This document shows positions 54,364 through 62,000 of a stretch of DNA of 62,000 bases, in pieces. Each line of letters opens with the position of its first letter. Position 1 is the stretch's first letter. The stretch is from the NCBI GenBank assembly GCA_009760855.2, contig WPIO01000197.1, forward strand, positions 1 to 62,000, in the 5' to 3' direction. Under the pieces are notes generated by a model that worked only from the letters and a program-made list of their open reading frames with translations, was not told the DNA's origin and did not search any database. Both the position numbers and the translations under genes were made by a program. Source of the DNA: Cristatella mucedo. Taxonomy: Eukaryota > Bryozoa > Phylactolaemata > Cristatellidae.

Positions 54364-55323
54364 GTGCGCTCGAAATTCAACTTCAAGCCATATGCAGTAA
54401 CCTCGAAGCAGTCTTTTGAATCAATTGTCTTGGTCTCACCCGAAAACAAGCTACCGATAGTGGCAGCAGTCTATCGCCCTCCAGGTACCAAATCCTCCTT
54501 TATCTCAGATTTCTCCGATCTCATTTCAATTCTGTGTGCAAGAAATCGATCCTTCCTCGTAATGGGTGATTTCAACGTTCACTTTGATAACTTATCTGAC
54601 GCTTTCAGAACCGAAGTTCGTGCATTAACCGACTCATTGTCTCTTGTGGCTCATGTGCATGGCCCTACCCACATCAAGGGTCACACACTCGACCAGATTT
54701 TCTCATACAACTGCACTTTGTCATCACAAATTATTACCAAATCATGCTTATCTGACCACATGCAGATCTCATTTAATCTACAGTGTGTGCCCACATCCTC
54801 CTCTAAAATAACCTGTGAGTCGCGAAACCTCAAGACCCTTGACATCGATGCTGTCCGTGCGAGAATATCTGCTTCACCTCTACTGCTCAATCCTCCCTCC
54901 GATCTGTCATCACTGGTAGATAGCTTCAACACGACACTAGCTGACACGCTAGACGAGTTTGCCCCTCTGACAAAGCACACTGTGCGCCCCCGCCCAGACG
55001 GCCTATGGTTTACCGCAGACATTAAACTAGCCAAGTCTACTAAACGAAAGCTTGAAAAAGCATACAAAAGATCCGGACTAACTGTCCATCGACAGGCATA
55101 TGAAGACTACTGTAGGTCGTACCAATCGATCCTAGCAAAGGCTAAGTCTAGTTTTTATAAAAACATTGTTGAATCACAGATGCACAATCCAAAAATGCTG
55201 ATGTCGACAATAAACCATCTCCTCAACCGTTCCCAGATTAGCTCCTTACCTGATGATCCTAATGATGATCTAGCCGATCGCTTCTCTCGATTCTCTGTGC
55301 AGAAGATAGACAAGATCAGGTAA
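54364..55323 (+). pseudogene. LINE-A endonuclease and linker
   Basis: This frame of 319 codons carries most of the APE endonuclease: VYRPPGTKSSFISDFSDL, LVMGDFNVHFDNL (GDFN), HVHGPTHIKGHTLDQIF and SDHMQISFNL (SDH catalytic pair intact). A linker follows (TVRPRPDGLWFTADIKLAKS, then KRKLEKAYKR, NPKMLMSTINHLLNRSQ), ending QKIDKIR before a TAA at 55,321-55,323. The 13.7-kb copy has GAA at that place, so the stop is a point mutation and the following frame is the same one. The nuclease would nick target DNA to prime reverse transcription. Confidence 0.85.
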
Positions 55324-56982
55324 TCCATCCCTGCGATGACAACCTCCCCACTAGAATGCTGTTCCTCGGTTCCTGGCAGCACCTCAATGTCTGCATTTAA
55401 GCAGATCACTAGTGATCTAGTCCTAAAGTTCGTATCTCAATCAAAGAAGAAAACAAGTCCTCTGGATCCTATTCCCACTGTCCTGCTCCTACGTTGCATT
55501 GATCTGCTGCTGCCATGCATAACTAACGTAATTAATATGTCATTAGCCTCAGGTCATGTCCCAGCACCTTTCAAAAAAGCTGTAGTCAGGCCACTTCTCA
55601 AGGAAGCTACACTTGACCAAGAGAACTTGAGCAACTACCGCCCAGTTTCCATTCTACCATTCCTATCAAAGACATTCGAACGGGTCGTGGCGGACCAGCT
55701 GAAATCGTATATCAAAACCTCACACCTTGCTAGTAACTTCCAGTCTGGCTTTAGAGCTAATCACTCCACAGAGTCAGCATTGCTTCGGGTATACAACGAC
55801 CTACTTAGGAATGCAGACATGGGTAGAGTGTCTCTGCTTGTTTTGCTTCATCTTTCGGCAGCTTTTGATACCATCGATCACAAAGTTCTTCTGGAGCGCC
55901 TCTCATCTCGCCTGGGCATCACTGGCACTGCTCTGCACTGGTTCACGTCCTATCTCAGTGGGAGACTCCAGAGTATTGACGTGAATGGACAAAGATCATG
56001 TGAAGTACCTCTGAAGTATGGAGTACCTCAGGGCTCTGTGCTAGTTCCGGTCCTTTTCACCGTTTATACTCTCCCTCTCGCTGATGTGATTGCCAAGCAC
56101 AATCTAGGCTTTCACTTCTATGCGGATGACACTCAGTTGTACCTTTGCTTTGATTCCTCCCAGCCTTCGAGCACCTCAAATTCTCTAAACTCACTAGCTG
56201 CATGCATTGATGACATCCGCACATGGATGGGAGCAAATTTTCTAAAACTTAACGATGATAAAACTAACTTACTAGTTATGGGCAAACCCAGTGTGATCCA
56301 GAGATTGGAAAGGCTGACTCTCAAAATTGGCTCTGCCAGCATATCTCCAGTTAAATCAGCTCGAAATCTAGGTGTCATATTCCAAAGCGACCTCTCGTTA
56401 GACGACCATATCAGCTCCACAGTCAAATCCGCCTATTTTCAGCTTCATAACATTGCTAAAATTCGGGCCTGTTTAGATAAAGATACCACGTCCAAGTTGG
56501 TCCATGCATTCGTGACATCTCGTCTCGACTTCTGCAACTCACTGCTCACTGGCCTACCAGCATGTGTGATCAGGCGATTGCAGCTGGTGCAAAACTCTGC
56601 AGCTAGGCTTGTCTGTCATGATCGTCGCAGTTGCCCCATTACTCCTCTTCTCGCCGACCTGCACTGGCTACCAGTCAAGCAACGGATTGACTTCAAGGTT
56701 TTGTCGCTCACTTTTAGGTCCCTTCATTCTATGGCTCCAGCCTATCTGTCAGATATACTACCCCATCAGGCGAAGCATCGTACCACCAGCTTTTCGGAAT
56801 CCAACAGTCTAGAAATACCTTATACAAACCTTAAATCCTTTGGAGACCGTGCATTTAGTTCATATGCTCCCAAAGCCTGGAACTCCCTCCCGACCTGCGT
56901 CAGAACATCCCCTGACCTTCCCACATTTAAAAAGAACCTAAAAACACACTTATTTAGGACAGCATTTAGTGGGTCCCTGTGA
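55324..56982 (+). pseudogene. LINE-A reverse transcriptase and C-terminal tail
   Basis: After the TAA the same frame continues about 552 codons to the family stop at 56,980-56,982. Blocks in order: SPLDPIPTVLLLRCIDLLLP, YRPVSILPFLSKTFERVV, FQSGFRANHSTESALLRVYN, motif A VLLHLSAAFDTIDH, LSGRLQSIDVNGQ, motif B GVPQGSVLVPVLF, motif C HFYADDTQLYLCFD (YADD at 56,119-56,130), FLKLNDDKTNLLVMGK, ARNLGVIF, TSRLDFCNSLLTGLPACVI, HWLPVKQRIDFKVLS, LFRTAFSGSL. In motif A the catalytic Asp is His (CAT at 55,849-55,851; GAT in the 13.7-kb copy). Without it polymerase activity is not expected, independent of the stop codons. Listed Met at 55,336 is internal. Confidence 0.88.
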
Positions 56983-57148
56983 TTCGTCCTTGATGTGCTT
57001 ATGCGTGCTGACACTGTGCATGCTGCCACTAACCACATTTGCATGCTGACCCTGTGCATTTCACCCCTAACCATATTATTCATTTCGTTTGTTTTTTCAA
57101 GCATGGTTTTACTTACCATTCAATTGCATCTCACTTTACAGCAAATGT

Positions 57149-57188
57149 AAAGCGCCTAGAGAGAGATTAAGTTCTCTGAGGGCGCTTT
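57149..57188 (+). promoter_or_regulatory. LINE-A 3'-terminal RNA stem-loop
   Basis: AAAGCGCC (57,149-57,156) pairs perfectly with GGCGCTTT (57,181-57,188); within the loop AGAGA and TCTCT can pair again. The two arms are kept in nearly all copies in the window while the 3' UTR varies. In L2-type LINEs a 3' stem-loop is recognised by the RT; the same role is inferred here. Confidence 0.75.
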
Positions 57189-57224
57189 ATTAAGTGAATT
57201 ATTGTTATTATTATTATTACGACG

Positions 57225-58150
57225 ATACTTCCTATCGAGTGCTTTTATTGTTGGTGGACTTTGAAGGATTAGAGTGCTTGAAAGCCTTTTCCGCCCCGAC
57301 CCTTCGTTTTCGATCGCCAGTGCTCATGAACGAGGCTGGATGATCTAGTGCCACTGCACGTGTCTTTTCCCCATGCAAGACCTACAATCACGAGATCATG
57401 GAATCTCTCGGAAAGGAATTATGCTCCTCTCTAAAATGAACTAAGACTGCATCGTCAATTATGTAATTCAGGCACGGCACTATGGGAGTGTTATACAGGC
57501 ACTGGAGCATGCTCGGAGCATTCTAGCCGGTCACAACCTGACCTGTGAATGGGCAACTTTATTTGAAAGTGGGAGCACACACCGTGTGACTAGAGGTAGG
57601 TTTGTAAGTTTTTTTTACCGTCTTCCACGTTGAAGATGCATAAGTTTCGCCGATACTTCAACGATTCGGAACCATAGAGACTTGATTCGGTGTCCATTTA
57701 TAATTCTTTAACGGTTAGTGGTATTACGTAATGGCAAAAACATAAGAAGCTCGATTATTTCGGGAAGGAAACAGGACTAAATTCAAAATATTTGTATGCT
57801 TAAGCTTAAAATAGAGGTACCAGCTTTGGAGAGTACAGTGAATTTCAAGCCATTGTGCCTGGAGCATTTAATTTTTTTTATCGACAAACAGTTCGTCTTC
57901 AACTTTTTGTCTGGCTCTCCGACCAAACGATACGTTATTGACTAGTAGCCTCTTAAAGGGAAAGTGGCTTTGCCAGCAAGTTCTTGGTAGCTCTGGAGGT
58001 ACGGCCTAGGATTCTCACAATGGAAGACGAAGGTTTAAAGCCTGCTGTTGGTCAGCTCTGTAGTGACGACTGCAATCGGCGATGACAGCCGAGAACGGTC
58101 TTATTCCGCTATGGAAGTGAGGCTCTCAATTCGGCTGAGGTGTTTTGTAA
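57225..58150 (+). repeat. R1 dispersed repeat, copy 4, 3' part
   Basis: Continues copy 4 after the LINE-A and aligns with 43,590-44,480 (TGGACTTTGAAGGATTAGAG, CATGCAAGACCTACAATC, GAGAGTACAGTG). Ends near CTCTCAATTCGGCTGAGG. Confidence 0.65.
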
Positions 58151-58224
58151 ATTTTTAACAGATAATTATCATTATCATGAAATGTTTATTACGTTTCTAT
58201 ATGGGTAAGAAGGACACCTCTAAG

Positions 58225-58580
58225 CTAATACATGTAAGCTCACAAACCCTGGAACTCACTCCCGACTTGCATCACGACATCCCCTGACTAGATACATTTT
58301 TAAATGAAATTAAAAACGCACCTAGGTATGAAAGCATATACTGGGTCCATGTGATTCACCCTTTATGTTCTTAAGCGTGCTGAAACTGTCGCATGCTGCC
58401 ACTAACCACTCTTGCATGCTGAGCCTGTGCACGGCACCCCTAACCATGTTATATATGTTGTTTATCAAGCGTGATAGCACTCACAATTCGATTGGGTTTC
58501 CTTTGCAGCAACTGCAAAATTCCTTGCAAGAGTTCTGTGAAGGCGCTTGATTAATTTGCATCATTATTATTAGTACTATT
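58225..58580 (+). mobile_element. LINE-A 3' end copy
   Basis: Last ~35 codons (diverged), 3' UTR, stem-loop and ATT tail. Confidence 0.8.
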
Positions 58581-58829
58581 GCTAGGGCAAAAATAATATT
58601 TAGTATTCAGCAGCGCCACACCTTTAAATATTGGAAATGTGGACGGAATCTGTTGAATTCCTTAAAAAAACGAAAAATCTTTGGCTTAGAGTAGCAGAAA
58701 ATTTATTCTGTGAAAACAGGGAAGCATATTGGTAACGAAATTGCGTATTTAGGTGCGTGAGTAGCAAAGGTTGGGTCTGCAAATTGCTTGATATTGACTA
58801 TGGGCAAAACTGAGCTAGTGGAATCTTGG

Positions 58830-59690
58830 TGATCAAAACGCTGAAATCAAGCTGAATTGACAGTGGTCGTCTAATGAAAGTTCAATTTACATTAGGCCAC
58901 CTAAATTGCTTGCATAGCCTATAGGAGACAGTTTGGAAGACCTGATTTTGAGCGTTAGGCTTTGAATTTTTTGAATTACACTTAGTTTGCTCGTAAGTTG
59001 TAAGTACTTTTTACCATCATATACTTTCAGGAAGTTCGCTAAAATTCATTTGAGTATGTTATAAGTACATGAAGCATAGGAGTTTAGACAATTAAAATTG
59101 CTGGAGGGCTGATAGGGAGTATATCAATGGTACAATTGAGGGCATGGTCATGCCCACGATATCATTCGGCACAGCCGGACTCATGCCTGTCCGCCCGGCC
59201 AAGGTGTACCCTGAGTAGCACATCAGTAGGAGCTGTGGTTGGACTGTATCAGTTGCCTAAGCTGGATTTAATTGCGACGGGTCAGCTGTGGTCGCCTGGC
59301 CCACTAGTTCTGCAGCAAAGGAGCTGTCAGCTTGTCCGCCGGCCTGCGTGGACACAATCCCCCCTCTCTCCCTCTCTCTTTCTCTCTCTCTCTCTCTTAC
59401 TGTCCTTCTGTCGCTCTGAAGCTGGGTTCACGACGGCTACAGCTTCATCCGTACGTGCGCTCGCTAGCTTCTCGTTTGCTTGAGTATAATTAAATACAGC
59501 CTTCATCGCTACACCTCAACTACCTTGTGGGGGCGACGTTCATCTTTGTCGTGCAGCCATCACTCTCACAAGCTCTTACACAGCTGAGTGTCGTCTGCAT
59601 AGACACGTTAGCCTAGGTTGTGCCTGGTTATCATGTCAGCTAGAGGAGCAGCATATACCGCGAACAGAGAAGGACGAGGCGCGTTCTCTT
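58830..59690 (-). mobile_element. LINE-A RT-region copy, split by a GC-rich insert
   Basis: Parts 58,830-59,130 (ARNLGV to AACIDDI region) and 59,580-59,690 (YADD region) are collinear minus-strand LINE-A. Both sides of the insert show a TACAnnTGAG-like word. Confidence 0.65.
59131..59579 (+). mobile_element. Possible LTR or other insert, relative of 39,319-39,550
   Basis: About 450 bp, GC-rich, with a (CT)n run at 59,362-59,398, a TATA-like GTATAATTAAATAC at 59,485, and an end resembling LTR termini (CTCTTACA). It interrupts LINE-A. No coding capacity; ends approximate. Confidence 0.45.
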
Positions 59691-60184
59691 CCCAGACGCT
59701 GTGGCCACTGGCTTGGACCAGTGTACACGGTTCAAGGCTTCTCGTGCATCAAGACAGGGCAAGCCTCGAAATCAGACCTTTGTGAATTGTAGAGGTAACT
59801 TTCCTGCCAACAGGCGGCTTCTAATCAGTAGACGTATTCTAACCCCATGGAACCGGCGAGATTTGAGCAATATAATGTCTCATTAACTATCGAAGATCAA
59901 AAGTTCTTTATCACTGGATCAGTGGAGCGGAGATTTTGAATGCCTCTGATATTACCAATATATCCGATGAATACTAATTTTCCCACCGTCCTGCTTTTCA
60001 TTCTGACCAAAGTTCTGGCCAACCCATGCGTTTATTTTTTGGACGAACGCGCAGTTTCAGTGAAATGGTTCCACTTTTATTCCGACCTGCAATTTGGCAG
60101 TGAATTGTTCATGTAGGTGCAATATGTAAAATGCAAAATGTAAAATATGTAAATGTAAAGCTAACACGGGTGACAAGAAAAGCA
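59691..60184. other. No recognisable gene or repeat
   Basis: Unassigned, with a short ATGTAAA-rich stretch at 60,122-60,160. Confidence 0.4.
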
Positions 60185-60782
60185 ACGAATCGATTTAAGG
60201 TTTTGTCACTCACTTTCAGGTCTCTTCATTCTTTAGCTCAAGCATATCTTTCAGATCTACTCTCCCCACTAGACCAAGCATCTTGCCACCCACTTTTCGG
60301 AATCTAAGTGCTTACCAAGATCTCGTAGGAGCCTCAAATTCTTCGGAGACCGTGCCTGTAGTTATAATAATAATAAAAATGCACTTGATAAGGCGCCCTC
60401 AGGGACCGTGCCTGTAGTTATTGTGTTCCCAATGTATGTGTCCCAAAGCCTACAACTCACTCCCGACTTGGTCTACGACATCGCTTGTCTTGACCTCAAT
60501 GAAAAAGAACTTCAAAACGGCAGCAAAAGGGCAGCATTCAGCGAGTTCCTGTGATTCGTCATTGATGTGCTTATTTGAGTTGACACTGTTGCATGCTGCC
60601 ACTAACCACACTTGCATGCTGAGCCTGTGCATGTCACCCATAGTGATGTTATTCATGTTTATTGAACAGGATGCCACTCACCATTCGATCGTCTTTCCTT
60701 CGCAGCAAATATAAACTGCTTAGAAAGAGATTGAGTTCTCTGAGGGTGATTTATCAAGTGTATTATTATTATTATTATTATT
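60185..60782 (+). mobile_element. LINE-A copy, 5'-truncated, hit by a mini-insertion
   Basis: From the IDFKVLSLTF-like block through a damaged C-terminus, 3' UTR, stem-loop and an (ATT)n tail at 60,760-60,782. Interrupted at 60,366. Confidence 0.85.
60366..60403 (-). mobile_element. 38-bp minimal LINE-A insertion with 18-bp TSD
   Basis: Complement of only the tail and the distal stem arm (AATAATAATAAAAATGCACT, then TGATAAGGCGCCCTCAGG). GACCGTGCCTGTAGTTAT is perfectly repeated at 60,348-60,365 and 60,404-60,421. Confidence 0.9.
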
Positions 60783-60954
60783 AGAATTAGTATATGGGCG
60801 GTAAGCTACAAGCATTGCACAGACAGCTACATTTTAGTTATAAAATATAACTTTTGTAATATTTAGAATAATTTTTGTACTGCTTGTAATATTGGCATTT
60901 ACAGGTACTTGAGATGGTTCCTGTCAAAGTTTAGTGAAAAACAGAACTGACTGA

Positions 60955-61076
60955 ACGGTGAAACTGTTGGAAGAGGTACAGAGACACATATAAAAGATCT
61001 AACTCTACTTGTTTGACGGTGAAACTGTTGGAAGAGGTACAGAGACACATATAAAAGGTCTAACTCTACTTGTTTT
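60955..61076 (+). repeat. 61-bp tandem duplication
   Basis: Two units beginning ACGGTGAAACTGTTGG with one internal mismatch (AAAAGATC versus AAAAGGTC), apart from the last base. Confidence 0.95.
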
Positions 61077-61420
61077 AACTGCTAGTTAAGTTTTGAGTTT
61101 GACAACTGGGAGAATTTTATAAAACGATGAACAGTATTGAAGTAACAGAATTCGATATGGTATTCGATATTCAATTCTGTAGAATAATTCCTATGATAAC
61201 ATCGGGTATTTGGTGACTCACTAGTTGTGAAAGTAAATGTTGGCAAATGTTCAGTGTGTTGAATGAAGGGATCATTAAATTTAATGAGATACAATTGGTT
61301 TTCTCTTTAGGATCCATAAATATTAGTTTTTATATTAATGCAAACCCAAAAATTAAAGCAGGAAAGTCTTTCTGTCTTTTTGTGTGGCTGCAGTATGGCA
61401 TAGCATCGTTTTCCGCGATC

Positions 61421-61668
61421 AGTAATTCTTTGGCATATGCTAGAGACCCGGTAAAGTAATTTTTCAATTGAATAATAGTATAACTCAAAAATTTCTATAT
61501 TAAGTCTTGAAGATTGAAAAACCTTCTCAATTGTTTGCTTTTTCACATTTTTTCTTCACATATGGACTCACTCTTAGCTACTGCTCACTCGTTCCCAGAT
61601 TAAATAGGAGAGGCCGTACGTAGCCCGCAATACAATTATCTCGCCATCTTCGACTAAAAAAGTTCTCA
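61421..61668 (+). repeat. R2 repeat, copy 2
   Basis: Matches 48,705-48,957 in the same orientation; see that entry for shared words. Confidence 0.85.
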
Positions 61669-61910
61669 GGTTGCCCGTCTCTCAAAATTCAAGCATTTTC
61701 AACTATTTTTTTTCTTGACCACGAGTTAATCCATTGTTTATGTCACACCTTTTCTTCCGTATACTGGCTATGCAGCTCGGATGCAACTCGGCATAGGAAC
61801 ACTTCCTTAAGCTTCTGGATAAAGCGACCTCCCCATAAATAAGGTTCTCACTGACAATGCATGCAATTTCCTCGCTAGTCTTATTGCCTATCCATTTCTT
61901 TGCATCTGTG

Positions 61911-62000
61911 CTATATAACTATATAAATATACATAAATGCATAACTACGTAACTACGAAACTGTATAAATTTATAACTGCATAACTGCACAACTGCAGAA
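61911..62000. repeat. 8-bp-period satellite, cut by window end
   Basis: ATAACTAT, GCATAACT, ACGTAACT, GTATAAAT, TTATAACT, GCATAACT, GCACAACT follow with an 8-bp period. The same type of array follows the other R2 copy. Confidence 0.75.

Larger units (their letters stand above)
53779..57222 (+). mobile_element. LINE-A, best-preserved long copy
   Basis: About 3.4 kb: GC-rich 5' part, endonuclease, linker, RT, C-terminal tail, a 240-bp 3' UTR, stem-loop (57,149-57,188) and (ATT)n tail (57,198-57,219). It lies within R1. Only two nonsense codons and one frameshift interrupt about 3.1 kb of coding sequence, so it is a relatively young insertion. Confidence 0.93.

Noticed and set aside
1-62000. 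Prokaryotic operons, phage or plasmid content
   Set aside because: No long non-transposon frames, no ribosome binding site pattern, and the sequence is dominated by LINE, SINE, MITE and microsatellites typical of animals.

Overview
This is a repeat-dense stretch of a eukaryotic, almost certainly animal, genome. I see no operons, ribosome binding sites or long intact host genes. Most of the window is copies of two non-LTR retrotransposon (LINE) families whose proteins look like the L2/CR1 group: an APE-type endonuclease followed by a reverse transcriptase (RT). I call them LINE-A and LINE-B. LINE-A ends in a conserved stem-loop plus an (ATT)n tail. LINE-B ends in a different short stem-loop plus a pentanucleotide (ACATT)n tail, seen as (TGTAA)n on the other strand. 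Species cannot be named from the sequence; an invertebrate metazoan is my best guess, with low confidence.

Layout. 0-13.6 kb: LINE-A and LINE-B fragments in both orientations, minisatellites, and one copy (10.7-11.45 kb) of an unclassified dispersed repeat, R1. 13.7-17.2 kb: a near full-length but broken LINE-A. 17.29-17.70 kb, minus strand: the only good candidate host exon, 411 bp with consensus-like splice sites and a cysteine-rich, glycosylation-site-bearing product. 18-21.4 kb: a tRNA-derived SINE, LINE-B inserted in LINE-A, and a degenerate telomere-like (TAGGGTC)n array. 22-24.4 kb: a minus-strand LINE-A carrying a (GA)n expansion and a probable solo LTR flanked by an unusual ~91-bp direct duplication. 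25.9-32.5 kb: nested and inverted LINE-A and LINE-B copies. 35.6-36.0 kb: a hAT-type MITE. 36.5-39.3 kb: a large LINE-A inverted repeat. 42-44.5 kb and 52.2-58.15 kb: two collinear R1 copies, one split by LINE-B and the other by the best-preserved LINE-A (53.8-57.2 kb). 47-49.5 kb: LINE-B and a tiny LINE-A nested in LINE-A, then repeat R2, an 8-bp-period satellite and a second SINE. 58-62 kb: more LINE-A, including a 38-bp minimal insertion with an 18-bp target-site duplication, a 61-bp tandem duplication and a second R2.

No LINE copy here appears able to code for an active protein. The best copy has two nonsense codons, one frameshift and a catalytic Asp-to-His change. The value of the window is the nesting record (which family jumped into which), the 3' stem-loops that probably direct target-primed reverse transcription, the SINE with a conserved body hairpin, and the unclassified R1 and R2 repeats.
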